A DNA stretch of 64,000 nucleotides from Hymenobacter gummosus (GCF_003970915.1 NZ_RXOF01000002.1:372001-436000), one strand, 5' to 3'; positions 13,166-22,253 are shown, counted from the first letter of the stretch. Program-made: numbers and translations. The notes: generated by a model from the sequence alone, not told the origin.

Positions 13166-14320
13166 TCAGGAAGTCAGGGAAAAACGGACCATCCGGTCCG
13201 GGTTGTTGAGGTAAAACGCCCCTTTTCGCATGTTCTGGCCATCGGACGCCGAGACGTGAAGGCGGCCGGTGGCTTGTAGCTTCCGCAGGACTTCGTTGGT
13301 GTGTTTGGGCAAAAAACCTTCGGCCAGACCAAATTCCAAGAGGTCTTCGTTGGTGCGGCTGGGAGCAGCAGCTAAGTAAGCGACTAGCTTAGCGGGATAA
13401 TTCTCCAACTCCCCAGGTTTGAAAAGCGTGAACGTTTGCTCCAAGCGGTGGCCGCTACCCGCCGTGGGGTCCTGCATCCATTGCGCTTCCAGCATCTTCT
13501 CCAGGCCCCGACGGTTGGACGTAAAGAAAAAGAGCGAATAGGTGTTGTGACCTGCGGTTTCGAGGGTAAACCGGGAAGAGTACGGCACCTCCAGCCGGTT
13601 TTGCAGGCGGTGCCGCAGTTGGTTGATAAAATCATGCACGTTGGCAAACCGGGGCAACTGTTCGGGAAACACCTCTTTGAGCCACTGTTGTAGCGCTTCG
13701 CCGCCGCTGAAATCATCGTGGTATGCTTTATTGGCAAAGCGGTACATCATTTCGGTGGGCAGAAATAGCAGCACCTCCGATTGTCCGCCTACCAGGGCGG
13801 CGCGTAAATCAGCAATGCGGATGTCTTTATAGCCCCACGGGTCGATAAACAGCAGCGCCTTCTCCTCAAAAGCGGATAACCGTTGCACCCGATCAATGGC
13901 CTGCTGCATGACCCGGTCACAAGGCAGCGCTCTGTAGTGCAGCGTGATGCGCGGCTGGCCATCGGGGGTAGCTGGAAAGACCAGCTGGGATACGCGCTCC
14001 TCTACTCGGTCAATTTTGCGCCGGCTCGGGTCTATGTCTGACATGCCGGCGTCGTTGAGGATATACGTCACGTGCAGGCTTTCATTAGGATAGTCTGTAA
14101 AATAGCGTAGCACCTGCTGCGGACCCGCCAACGCGCTGCCCTGCCGACCATCGGCGTATTCACCTTCGCCACACATCAAATCGAAAAGATGTACGCGGCG
14201 GATGGCTGGCACTTTGCCTAAAATGCTTAGGTAAATGCCCAGGTAGTAAGTAAGTACATTCACTTTCGCAGCTGAATGTTCGGCTAGAATCTGGCGGGTA
14301 GATTGTGTGGATTTGCTCAT
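13166..14320 (-). CDS. tcmP: Three-Cys-motif partner protein TcmP
   Basis: A 384-aa protein of the TcmP family, so called because its genes adjoin those of three-Cys Gp37/Gp68 proteins, as here. Visible blocks are LAEHSAAKVNVLTYYLGIYL, HLFDLMCGEGEY with a glycine-rich acidic motif, ALLFIDPWGYKDI, and a C-terminal region with NEVLRKLQATGRL that looks like a winged helix. Biochemical function is not established; the second and third motifs resemble nucleotide-binding or methyltransferase-like cores. A TACATTTC box ends 7 bases before the ATG, suggesting a nearly leaderless transcript. The GC content is visibly lower than in neighbouring housekeeping genes. Confidence 0.88.
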   Translation of the reverse strand: MSKSTQSTRQILAEHSAAKVNVLTYYLGIYLSILGKVPAIRRVHLFDLMCGEGEYADGRQGSALAGPQQVLRYFTDYPNESLHVTYILNDAGMSDIDPSRRKIDRVEERVSQLVFPATPDGQPRITLHYRALPCDRVMQQAIDRVQRLSAFEEKALLFIDPWGYKDIRIADLRAALVGGQSEVLLFLPTEMMYRFANKAYHDDFSGGEALQQWLKEVFPEQLPRFANVHDFINQLRHRLQNRLEVPYSSRFTLETAGHNTYSLFFFTSNRRGLEKMLEAQWMQDPTAGSGHRLEQTFTLFKPGELENYPAKLVAYLAAAPSRTNEDLLEFGLAEGFLPKHTNEVLRKLQATGRLHVSASDGQNMRKGAFYLNNPDRMVRFSLTS

Positions 14321-14327
14321 AATGGAG

Positions 14328-14335
14328 GAAATGTA
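14328..14335 (-). promoter_or_regulatory. Possible -7 box of tcmP
   Basis: Read leftward TACATTTC, seven of eight positions of TAnnTTTG, ending 7 bases before the ATG at 14320. It could give an internal promoter in the island. Confidence 0.4.
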
Positions 14336-14374
14336 CCCTTTTTTTAGTAAAGTAAGAAAGGATTGCTAAACCCA

Positions 14375-17300
14375 CTAGCCGCCCAGCAAGGCCGCCTCCT
14401 CGGCCGTGAGCCCGTACAGGGCGGCCACCAGCGCGTCAATCTGCCGCTCCAGGGCCGTGGTATCGGCGGCGGCATCGGCGGCTTTGGCGGCCAGCACCTG
14501 CTCCACCAGCGCGGCTATGGCGGCCTGCTGCTCGGGCGTGGCGGGGGGGATGGGGAGTTGAGAAATTTGCGCAAGCTGCATTGCCATTGCATTATCCTTC
14601 ATCTTGGTCGTAATCTGTTGCAAGACACGAAAGATGGAAGCGGAATTAAGCACGCCTAGCAGATACAAATCTTTCCCTGGAATAAAGAAGGTCTTGTTGT
14701 TCGCGTAAGTACCGTTCGTGTCGAGTGCAAACTCCTGATAAACGGCTATTTCCTTCCACATTATTTTATCCTCGGCAAATAGGTCGTAGTAGTCACAGGC
14801 CCGCAGCTCCCACCAATACTGGCCTTTATCGGTGCGTTTGGCAGCGGCAGCCTCGAAGGGCTGCAAGTGCTGGGCAATGGCCGGGTAGGTAGCCAACAGC
14901 GCGTCCCAGGGGGTGGGGTAGGCCGGCTTATCGGGGGCCACGTTGTAAATGCCCCGCTTGTCGGGTTTCCAGCCGAGGCGCTGCCGCGTACAGCCGCTGG
15001 GCAGCAAAATCAGGTAGGTCTTGCTATTGGGCAGTTGGTAACGTTTCAGGTCACGGCCGGCCAAAAAGGGCTTGATAACTTCGGCGGAGGCCGCATCTTG
15101 CGCAACCAGCCGCTCGCGCGTCGCGCTGTCGATGACGAAGGCTTCGTTGAGGCCGGTTAATAAGCCCCGATAGATTTTCCCGTCTACATACTGCTTCAAA
15201 GGTGTGCCGGCGGCCATCAGCGCGTCTACCTGCTGCTTTCTGGTGCCCTCGGTGAAGTGCCAGCCGGTGTCGCGCAGCGTGGCCTGATCCACCGGGCGGG
15301 TGTGCAGGGCTACCAGTTCATCAAGCTGCACCTGGGGCAGCGTCGGAATCAGCGCGGCCCGAAACACTGCATCGGGCGCGGGCTTTTGGCGGGTGACGGT
15401 GAGAATGGCCGGGTACGCCTTGACCTGCGGAAACACGTACAGGTCGCCGAAGTCAATAAACTCCACCAGTGTTGTATGCACAGGCAGCCAGCGGCGTAGC
15501 GGCTCCCCAAAGCCGGTATTGAGCCATTTGTTGGAGGTGATAAAGGACATTTCGCCCCCCGGTGCCAGGAGCTTGGTGCCCAGCTCCATGAAGTACACGT
15601 AGAGGTCGGCCCCGTTGGAGCCGGTTTCGAATTGTTCGGCCAAGTGCTTTTTCGCCGCTGGGGCCAGCTCCTCCTGCCGGATGTAGGGCGGGTTGCCGAT
15701 GACCGCGTCGAAGCCGCGGAAGGAGCCGTCGGGGTTCAGGATTTCCGGGAACTCGAAGCGCCACTCAAAGGCGTCGCGGTAGAGGGTGGCGTCGCGCTTT
15801 TCGGTGAGCTGCTCCTGCGTAAGGTCGATGAGCATTTGCAGGCGCTGCTGCTCCACGGCGCGGTCCTGCTCGGAGCGGGCTTTTTTGCCGAAGAGGTCGA
15901 GGCCGGAGTATTCCAGCTGGGCCAGCTGCCCGCGCAGGTCCTTGAGCTTTTTGTTGAGCGGGTCGTGGATGCTCACGGCCACCCGGAACTGTTCCTTGAG
16001 GCGGGTGAGGAAGTCCTGCAGCTCCTGCTTCTGCTCGCGCCCCCGGGCCGAGAAGAAGGCGGCGAAGGCGCGGCGGTAGGCGGCCACGGAGGTGTCCTTG
16101 CGGCGAAACACGTCGGTGAGGTCGGCCCCCAGCGGGTAGCGGCCAATGAGGGAGTTGCCGGCGCGCACGTTCAGGTCGAGGTTGGGGAGGGTTTCCAGCT
16201 CCTGGTACTGGCTGGCGGGGGTGTAGTAGGCGTGCTTGAGCAGCTCAATCCAGAGGCGCAGCCGGCAGATGCGCACCGAGTTCGGGTTCAGGTCCACGCC
16301 GTAGAGGCAGTGCTCGATAAGGTGGCGCTTTTCGCGGAACAGGGCGCTTTGCAGGCGGGTGTGCGCCTTGCCCACGTGGCGGGAGCCGTCGGCCGCCAGG
16401 CGGGCGCGGTACTCAAACAGGGTGTCGTCCTCGTCGTCGACCACGGCCAGCTCGTCGCGGGCCACGGTGAGGGAGTAGCGCAGGCGCTTGCCGTCGTCGT
16501 CGAGCAGCAGGCCCAGCTCGCTCTTGATGGCCAGCAGTTCGTTCAGGGCCGAGACCAGGAAGTGGCCCGAGCCCACGGCCGGGTCGCACACGCGCAGCTC
16601 GTTGAAGGCCCGGCTGAATTCGGGGCGCTGCCGAGCCTCCTCGTCGAGCAGCTCGCGCAGCTCCCCGATGCTCTCGGCCCGGTAGGCGTACCGCTCGTTG
16701 AAGTGGCGCACCACGGCCCGGCGCAGGGTGTGGCGGCACATGTACATGGTGATGAAGCCGGGCGTGTAGAAGGAGCCGTCGCGGTAGCCGTTGATTTTCT
16801 CGAAGATGAGGCCCAGCACGGCGGCCGAAATCAGGGGCCGGTCGTCGCCCTCCTGCACGGCCTCTTCGCCCTCGGAGGCAAAGTCGTAGGCGTCCAGAAA
16901 GCGCAGCAGGTAAGTGAGGGCCAGCGGGGCCGGGCTGCCCGCCTCCTGCTGCAGCACCGAGCCGCCCCGGCCGCGCCCGCGCCGCAGCAAGGGCAGCTCG
17001 ATGCGGTCATCGAGGCCGGAGATGCGCAGCGTCACGCGCTCCAGGGCCGAAGGCTCAAACAGGGAGGAGTTCAGGTAAGGCACCTGGCGGTACTGGGCCG
17101 CTTCGGGCGCCTCGCGCTCCTGGGGCGGGCGGTTGAGCACCCGGTAGAAGAGCAGGTTCAGCTGGTCGTACTCCTTGAGCTGGCCGGGGTCGAGGAAGCG
17201 GAAGGGCGCGTCGTGAGGGGCGTGGTAGCGGCGCAGCTGGCCCTCCAGCAGCTTCAGAAACAGCAGCCGCGACACCCAGGTGAGGCACAGGGCCAGGGCC

Positions 17301-18256
17301 ACGCCTTCGGCCTGCGCGTCGGGGGTGTCGCCGTAGGTGGCGCGTTCTTCGGCCGGCAGGTTGCGCAGCATGTCCTCGGCGCGCAGCTGCACCAGGGTGT
17401 TTTCGAGCAGGGAGCCCCGCTGCCGGCCCGGCCCGGGGGCGCAACGCTGAATGAGCTTGCGGTTCTTCTCCTTGACTTCTTCGAGGCCCATGAGGTAGAG
17501 CAACTCCTCGTAGAAGGCCCGGTTGAGGGTGTTGGCATCCTGGGCAAAGGGCTCCTTGAGCAAGTGCGGGGCCGAAAACAGTTTGGCTTGCCAGAGCAGG
17601 CCCCGCTCGCCCAAGGCCTTGCGCTGGCCCTTGTCGTCGCGCACGTCCAGGGTGAAGTGCGTGAACGGCAGCTCCGCTTCTGCCTTATCAATCAGCGCCT
17701 TAACGTGGTCGTAGAAGAATTTGGTGTCGCCGCTGGTCGTCTGGCCCTGCTGGTGCTTCTGGAAGAAGGTGCGCAGCTCCGTGTTTTTCCAGAACACCCG
17801 GTGAAACTCGTGGGCGTCAAAGACAAACCACTCGTAGCCGTTGGTGATGATGAGCTGGCGCAGCTCCAGGGCCTCCTGCTCGGAAGTGCGCTCCTGGAAG
17901 TAATACAGTAACAGCTCGTGCAGGGCCTTGCGGTTGAGGTTGCCCTTCTGCACCATTTCGCCCTTGTTCTTGGCGTGCTTCAGCTCGAAGATGATGCCGA
18001 TGGGGTCGGCCACGCTGGCCCCGGTATGCATCACCAGGTCGCGCTTTTTGCGGGAGTTCAAGTAGTTGGAGAAACCAACGGCCTGCAAAAAGCGCCGGAT
18101 GGGCTCAATGATATCGGCTTCGTCGGCCTGGGCATCCAGCTCCGTGAGGAGCTGACGGCGGGCGGCCTCATAAGTATCGAGGGTAGCACGGGTTACTTTC
18201 TGACGACGATAGGCAAGGTCAAGGGCCTGGGAAGGCTGCTGGGGCTGGTATTTCAT
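14375..18256 (-). CDS. Type IIG restriction-modification enzyme (Eco57I-like)
   Basis: A 1293-aa single-chain enzyme. Residues ~40-110 hold a PD-(D/E)XK-type nuclease segment (GIIFELKHAKN, E91/K93). Motif I of the SAM-binding site is DPAVGSGHFLV at ~558 and catalytic motif IV is GNPPYIRQEE, NPPY at ~855-858, as in N6-adenine methylases. The C-terminal 400 residues form the target recognition region, followed by a helical tail; this part of the gene is lower in GC than the rest, as is common when recognition domains are exchanged. The ATG at 18256 is 7 bases after a TATCTTGC box. No separate R or S gene is adjacent. Related BREX PglX proteins are the main alternative, but no other BREX gene is present. 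Confidence 0.9.
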   Translation of the reverse strand: MKYQPQQPSQALDLAYRRQKVTRATLDTYEAARRQLLTELDAQADEADIIEPIRRFLQAVGFSNYLNSRKKRDLVMHTGASVADPIGIIFELKHAKNKGEMVQKGNLNRKALHELLLYYFQERTSEQEALELRQLIITNGYEWFVFDAHEFHRVFWKNTELRTFFQKHQQGQTTSGDTKFFYDHVKALIDKAEAELPFTHFTLDVRDDKGQRKALGERGLLWQAKLFSAPHLLKEPFAQDANTLNRAFYEELLYLMGLEEVKEKNRKLIQRCAPGPGRQRGSLLENTLVQLRAEDMLRNLPAEERATYGDTPDAQAEGVALALCLTWVSRLLFLKLLEGQLRRYHAPHDAPFRFLDPGQLKEYDQLNLLFYRVLNRPPQEREAPEAAQYRQVPYLNSSLFEPSALERVTLRISGLDDRIELPLLRRGRGRGGSVLQQEAGSPAPLALTYLLRFLDAYDFASEGEEAVQEGDDRPLISAAVLGLIFEKINGYRDGSFYTPGFITMYMCRHTLRRAVVRHFNERYAYRAESIGELRELLDEEARQRPEFSRAFNELRVCDPAVGSGHFLVSALNELLAIKSELGLLLDDDGKRLRYSLTVARDELAVVDDEDDTLFEYRARLAADGSRHVGKAHTRLQSALFREKRHLIEHCLYGVDLNPNSVRICRLRLWIELLKHAYYTPASQYQELETLPNLDLNVRAGNSLIGRYPLGADLTDVFRRKDTSVAAYRRAFAAFFSARGREQKQELQDFLTRLKEQFRVAVSIHDPLNKKLKDLRGQLAQLEYSGLDLFGKKARSEQDRAVEQQRLQMLIDLTQEQLTEKRDATLYRDAFEWRFEFPEILNPDGSFRGFDAVIGNPPYIRQEELAPAAKKHLAEQFETGSNGADLYVYFMELGTKLLAPGGEMSFITSNKWLNTGFGEPLRRWLPVHTTLVEFIDFGDLYVFPQVKAYPAILTVTRQKPAPDAVFRAALIPTLPQVQLDELVALHTRPVDQATLRDTGWHFTEGTRKQQVDALMAAGTPLKQYVDGKIYRGLLTGLNEAFVIDSATRERLVAQDAASAEVIKPFLAGRDLKRYQLPNSKTYLILLPSGCTRQRLGWKPDKRGIYNVAPDKPAYPTPWDALLATYPAIAQHLQPFEAAAAKRTDKGQYWWELRACDYYDLFAEDKIMWKEIAVYQEFALDTNGTYANNKTFFIPGKDLYLLGVLNSASIFRVLQQITTKMKDNAMAMQLAQISQLPIPPATPEQQAAIAALVEQVLAAKAADAAADTTALERQIDALVAALYGLTAEEAALLGG

Positions 18257-18263
18257 ACGGCGC

Positions 18264-18271
18264 GCAAGATA
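18264..18271 (-). promoter_or_regulatory. -7 box of the type IIG gene
   Basis: Read leftward TATCTTGC ending 7 bases before the ATG; the transcript would be leaderless or nearly so. Confidence 0.45.
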
Positions 18272-18459
18272 CGGCGGGGCCGGAGCGCGCAAAAGCACCC
18301 GCCGTGCCCACTGGCCCCCCGGCCCGGCCCCAGCCCCCCGCCCGCGGTGGGCAATTCTGTTCGTTGAGCGAGCTACTACCCAGCACCAGCACGCAAGATG
18401 TCTCGCGGGCCTGCTGCCCACTGACCTTGAAACCGTTCCGCTTCGGGCAGCTGGCCCGT

Positions 18460-19866
18460 CTACAACCGCCGCCGCACCTGGCCCAGCACGCGCTCCACCT
18501 CGTTGCGCACGGCCCAACTGCTGGTGGGGTGGTTGTTGTTCATAAAGGCGAAGGCCACCAGCCGGCCGCTGCGGGTGCGCAGGTAGCCGCAGAGGTTGAG
18601 GTCGTGGCGCAGGGTGCCGGTTTTGGCCCAGATCCAGGGGCCGCCGGCGCTGGCGTAGCGGCGGCGCAGGGTGCCGGAGCCGCCGCCGCTGGCCAGCAGG
18701 CTGAGTAGGCGGTGTTCGGGCACTTCCTGGTGCAGGCGGCCGAGCAGGGCTGTCAGGTCGCGGGGGGTGAGCAGGTTCAGGGGCGAGAGGCCGGAGCCGT
18801 CGACCCACACCGGGGCGTCGGGCAGGAAGGCAAGGCTGGTGCGCCGGGCTTCGCGGATGACGCGGCCGGTGCTGAGCGAGTCGCGGTAGCCGACCCGGGT
18901 GGCGCACATGAGCAGCAGCTGCTCGGCCAGAAAATTATCGCTCACGCGCAGCATGCGGCGGTAGAGCGTGTCGGCGGGCAGGCCGGGCAGAGTGCGGATG
19001 GCGTCGCCCCGGGTGGGGTGGGGCCGCCAGGCGGCGGCTACCACGCGGCGGCGCAGGGTGTCGCCGAGCAGGCGGCAGAGCAGGGCGCGGCTGGTGCGGT
19101 AGGGCACCTCATCCACCCAGCGGCGCGGGGCGGGTAGGGCCACGAAGCTGTTGCTGAGCAGGGCGCGCTGCACGTGGCCCTGGGGCGGGCCAGGCGCGGG
19201 TGCCGGGGCCAGGGAAGTGAGCGGGGCGAAGGCGCGGGGCCGCACCTGCAGGCGGGCCGGGCGGCCAGGGCGGCGACGTGCGGGCACCGCGGGCACGTAG
19301 TAGAAGCGCACCGTGTTGCCGTAGAGGGGGAAAGCGCCGCGCTCGGGCTGGAAGTAGTAGCGGTAATCGTCCCAGGCCCAGCCGGGGCCGTAGGCCGGGG
19401 CGGTGGGCAGCTCGCAGTAGGCCAGCACCCGCTCGGGGCGTGCGGCCAGGAAGGCGTAGGCCCGGCGCGAGGGCACGTCGGGGTGGAGAAAGGTAGGGTC
19501 GCCGGTGCCCTGAAAGTAGAGCGTATCGTGGCGGGAGAAGTAGCGCAGGCTGGGCAGCGTATCGGGCAGCAGGTGCAGGGCTGCGTAGAAGCTCAGCAGC
19601 TTGAGGGTGCTGGCCGGCTTGAAGTACTGCGCGGCGTGGTAGTCGTAAAAGGGCCGGGTGCTGTCGGCGTAGGCCAGGCTGAGGCCGACGGCGTGGCGGC
19701 GCAGGCCGGGCGCGGAAGTCAGCAGCGAATCGAGCCAGGGCAGGGGCGTAGCGGCGGTGACCGGGGGCGGCACCGTGGGGGAAGGATGAGACTGGCGGGA
19801 GCAGGACGGCGGCCAAGACAGACTCCAGGCCGTGAGCAGCAAAAGCAGGGAGAAACGAAGGAGCAC
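18460..19866 (-). CDS. dacB: D-alanyl-D-alanine carboxypeptidase/endopeptidase, PBP4 type (S13)
   Basis: Periplasmic penicillin-binding protein that trims peptidoglycan stem peptides or cross-links. The three active-site motifs are present: S-T-L-K in FKPASTLKLL (near residue 86), SDN in RVSDNFLAEQ, and KTG in IWAKTGTL near the C terminus. The N terminus is a signal peptide (RFSLLLLLTAWSLSW). The GTG at 19866 is proposed as start, because a possible upstream TTG at 19875 lies inside the TATCTTGC promoter box. About 468 aa, the usual size for PBP4. It appears monocistronic. Confidence 0.88.
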   Translation of the reverse strand: MLLRFSLLLLLTAWSLSWPPSCSRQSHPSPTVPPPVTAATPLPWLDSLLTSAPGLRRHAVGLSLAYADSTRPFYDYHAAQYFKPASTLKLLSFYAALHLLPDTLPSLRYFSRHDTLYFQGTGDPTFLHPDVPSRRAYAFLAARPERVLAYCELPTAPAYGPGWAWDDYRYYFQPERGAFPLYGNTVRFYYVPAVPARRRPGRPARLQVRPRAFAPLTSLAPAPAPGPPQGHVQRALLSNSFVALPAPRRWVDEVPYRTSRALLCRLLGDTLRRRVVAAAWRPHPTRGDAIRTLPGLPADTLYRRMLRVSDNFLAEQLLLMCATRVGYRDSLSTGRVIREARRTSLAFLPDAPVWVDGSGLSPLNLLTPRDLTALLGRLHQEVPEHRLLSLLASGGGSGTLRRRYASAGGPWIWAKTGTLRHDLNLCGYLRTRSGRLVAFAFMNNNHPTSSWAVRNEVERVLGQVRRRL

Positions 19867-19871
19867 GGGGC

Positions 19872-19879
19872 GCAAGATA
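19872..19879 (-). promoter_or_regulatory. -7 box of dacB
   Basis: Read leftward TATCTTGC ending 5 bases before the GTG at 19866. The same box precedes the type IIG gene and pepA. Confidence 0.45.
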
Positions 19880-20165
19880 CGGAAGCGACGCCCCGCTGGC
19901 TTTGGCCCAGACTACGCGGCGGTAGGCGGATGGTAGCCGCGCTCCTAGTCGCGGAGCAGATAGAAACTAAAGTTGGTGGATAGCCCGCCGCGAAAACCTG
20001 TTTGGCGCCGCCGACCTGTGGAGCGCGATGAGCCGCAGGCGAGTAGGCAGGACTGTTCGATACCGCATTGGCCCCAGGACGCCAACACGGTGCCACACGT
20101 CAGCGCGGCTAACGGGTTTCCGTGCTGCCGGCTACCGACGTGGCTCCAGCTGCCGCCACTCCCGG

Positions 20166-20534
20166 CTAATTCGCCAGCAGCAGGGCCACGGACTGCTGCA
20201 CGGGCAGCGGCACGCCGTAGCGCTGACTGACCTGGGCCAGCAGGGCGGCGTACACATCCAGCAGCAGATCGGCCATTTGCTGCTGCACGGCGGCCAGCTC
20301 CCCCACGCCCTCCATCTGCGCGTGCAGCTGCCGGACCTGGGCGTAGAGCCGGCCGAGGTCGGAATCGGGGGCGGGCGGGCCTACCAGCCTGGGGCCGGGC
20401 TGGGCCAGCAACCGGCGCAGCCCGGCCCGCTCCTCGGGCGAAAACGGCTCCGAGTAGGGCCGGATGATGTTGCGGATGATATCGATGGCCTGGTGCGCGC
20501 GGGCCAGGCTCTGCTCTAGCTCTTCGTCGGACAT
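20166..20534 (-). CDS. Small helical protein of unknown function
   Basis: A 122-aa soluble protein, predicted almost entirely helical, with acidic N terminus (SDEELEQSLARAHQAIDII) and a central Gln/Leu-rich stretch (GELAAVQQQMADLLLDVYAA). The ATG at 20534 is chosen since the upstream in-frame residues are basic and proline-rich. No family recognised. The roughly 300 bases between it and dacB (19867-20165) show no further gene or obvious structure apart from the dacB promoter. Confidence 0.6.
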   Translation of the reverse strand: MSDEELEQSLARAHQAIDIIRNIIRPYSEPFSPEERAGLRRLLAQPGPRLVGPPAPDSDLGRLYAQVRQLHAQMEGVGELAAVQQQMADLLLDVYAALLAQVSQRYGVPLPVQQSVALLLAN

Positions 20535-20664
20535 GGATAGGGCGGCGTACGTGATGAGAAATAAAAACCTTGGCGGCGGAGCCCGGCGCCAAGCCAAAAG
20601 GTAACCAACGCCCGGAGTTTTCCGCAAGCGCCGCCCCGGCCCAACGGCCCACTCTTGTCGTTTA

Positions 20665-20700
20665 CGAAAAAGCCGGGCCGCTGTGGTCAGCGGCCCGGCT
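20665..20700 (-). terminator. Intrinsic terminator of the sigma/anti-sigma operon
   Basis: Perfect 13-bp stem 20671-20683 / 20688-20700 with loop TGGT, followed on the minus strand by TTTTT. It lies 32 bases downstream of the anti-sigma stop. Confidence 0.88.
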
Positions 20701-20731
20701 CAGGCTCGGAGGTGTGTCGGCGAAGGCGGGT

Positions 20732-21610
20732 TTAGAGCATCTGGCCCATCACCGTGAGAGCGGCCATGGTGGGGGTGGGGTGGCCACCTTCGTCTTCCAG
20801 GGTGATGGCAAAGGCCTGGGCGCTGGCAATGTCCTTCATGCGCTGCAGACTGTCGCCAGCGGCGGCGGCCTGGCTCAGCATGCCCGCGTCCACGGGCTTG
20901 CTCTTGTCGAGGGCCCAGAGCTGGTACTGCTTGCCGCTGGGGGCGGCGGGCAGGTTGTGCACGTCGACGTACACGGCGCGGGTGGCAGGGTTGTACATAA
21001 CCTTGGCGCGGGCGCCGGGGGCCTGGGCCGTGCCCGTCATAACCACGGTGCGAAACTGCTCGTCGCGCAGTACACCCAGCTCCGAGGTGCGGGTGGCCAG
21101 GCGCTTCTCCACGGCTTGCATGCCGGCGGCGTACGTTTCTTGTCGGGCCTGGGCCAGGCTCAGCTCGTGCTGGGAGTCCTGCAGGCGGGCGTAGAGCAGC
21201 CAGTTGGCGCCCAAGCTCAGCAGCAGGGCCACCGAGGCGGCAATGGCCAGCCAGCGGAAAGCGCTGCCGGCGGTGGTTTGGGCGGGGGCGGATATGGGGC
21301 GCACCACGGCCTCGGGGGCCGGGGCGGGCGGGACAACGGGGGCAGCTTGCGGCGCGGCAGCCGGAGCTTCGGCCTGCTGGCGAACGGCCTGCTGGAAGCC
21401 GCTGAGTACCCGTTCGCGCATGCCGGCGGGCGGCGTCACGGCGTGGGCGTCGGCGTACAGGCCCAGGGCGCGTTGCACCCGGGTCAGCTCGGCCCGGATA
21501 GCCGGGTATTCAGCCGCGAGCCGCTCCACCTCGGCCGCTTCGGCCGGGGTGAGCTGCTGCAGCGCGTACAGCTCGAGTTGTCCTGATTCGATGTATTCCT
21601 CGATGTTCAC
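20732..21610 (-). CDS. Anti-sigma factor, RskA-like
   Basis: A 292-aa single-span membrane protein that should sequester the adjacent ECF sigma factor. The N terminus (residues 1-75) holds a zinc-less anti-sigma domain (YIESGQLELYALQQLTPAEA). A Pro/Ala-rich stretch leads to a TM helix at about 120-140 (WLAIAASVALLLSLGANWLL). The extracytoplasmic C terminus is the RskA/anti-sigma-K domain (KVMYNPATRAVYVDVHNLPA, then KQYQLWALDKSKPVDAG, then FAITLEDEGGHPTPTM). It starts 8 bases after the sigma gene stop; the pair forms an operon closed by a terminator. Confidence 0.9.
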   Translation of the reverse strand: MNIEEYIESGQLELYALQQLTPAEAAEVERLAAEYPAIRAELTRVQRALGLYADAHAVTPPAGMRERVLSGFQQAVRQQAEAPAAAPQAAPVVPPAPAPEAVVRPISAPAQTTAGSAFRWLAIAASVALLLSLGANWLLYARLQDSQHELSLAQARQETYAAGMQAVEKRLATRTSELGVLRDEQFRTVVMTGTAQAPGARAKVMYNPATRAVYVDVHNLPAAPSGKQYQLWALDKSKPVDAGMLSQAAAAGDSLQRMKDIASAQAFAITLEDEGGHPTPTMAALTVMGQML

Positions 21611-21618
21611 AGCTCAGC

Positions 21619-22194
21619 TTAACGGATCAGGTTGGAAAGGACTTTGATGGCGGCGCGGGCGCGGGTTTTCACGGTTCCCAGGGGCAGATTCAACTCTTCG
21701 GCTACCTCACTTTGGGTGTAGCCTTCGAAATACAGCAAGTCGACAATCTGTTTCTGGTCCGGGTTCAACTGGCGCGTAAGTTCCTGCAGCCCGATGTGCT
21801 CGGGCCGGAAGGAATCCACGGCGGGCTGGTACTCGGCCGGACTCTCGTCTAGCGGCTGACTGTGAGAACTTACGCGGTACTGGCGGGAGCGGATTTTGTC
21901 AATGGCTAAATTTCTGCACACGTTCAGCACCCAGGTAAACAACCGGCCTTTCGACGGGTCGTAGCTCTGAAACGAATGCCAGATCTTAACCATTCCCTCC
22001 TGCAGTACATCCTCGGCTTCTTCCTCTCTGCGCACGATGCGCAGGATAACGCCGTACAGGGCTGCCGAATACCGGTCGTAGAACTCGGTCATGGCAGCCT
22101 CGTCCTGGGCGCGCAGCCGGGCTACGAGCTGTTCTTCGGCGAGGGGGGGCGGCTCGGGTAGCAAACTGGTCACGGGGTTGGTTGTGGGGCCCAC
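21619..22194 (-). CDS. ECF RNA polymerase sigma factor (SigK-like)
   Basis: A 191-aa ECF sigma factor. Region 2 is seen in MTEFYDRYSAALYGVILRI, DVLQEGMVKIWHSF and GRLFTWVLNVCRNLAIDKIR; region 4 in QIVDLLYFEGYTQSEVAEEL and LGTVKTRARAAIKVL. The start is a GTG at 22194; a matching Bacteroidota promoter lies 29 bases upstream. The RskA-like anti-sigma gene follows at once, indicating control by release from the membrane anti-sigma factor. The target genes cannot be told from the window; its own promoter has the housekeeping form. Confidence 0.93.
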   Translation of the reverse strand: MGPTTNPVTSLLPEPPPLAEEQLVARLRAQDEAAMTEFYDRYSAALYGVILRIVRREEEAEDVLQEGMVKIWHSFQSYDPSKGRLFTWVLNVCRNLAIDKIRSRQYRVSSHSQPLDESPAEYQPAVDSFRPEHIGLQELTRQLNPDQKQIVDLLYFEGYTQSEVAEELNLPLGTVKTRARAAIKVLSNLIR

Positions 22195-22223
22195 CCAGGA
22201 GCGGTGTAAGCGGGCGGGCTGGT

Positions 22224-22253
22224 CAAAAGTAAGGACAAAACGCAGACGACAAA
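22224..22253 (-). promoter_or_regulatory. Promoter of the sigma/anti-sigma operon
   Basis: Read leftward: TTTG at 22253-22250, 18 bases, then TACTTTTG at 22231-22224, both matching the primary Bacteroidota sigma consensus. This is one of the best promoter matches in the window. Confidence 0.7.

Noticed and set aside
15632-17911. A 759-codon plus-strand frame inside the type IIG gene
   Set aside because: The minus-strand frame carries nuclease, SAM and NPPY motifs; the plus-strand product is low-complexity and without recognisable domains.
14375-18256. BREX PglX
   Set aside because: Size and methylase motifs would fit, but no pglZ, brxC or other BREX gene is adjacent and an ELK nuclease motif is present near the N terminus, favouring type IIG.
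19867-20165. Gene in the 300-base gap between dacB and the small helical protein
   Set aside because: Frames there are short, without plausible starts or protein-like composition.
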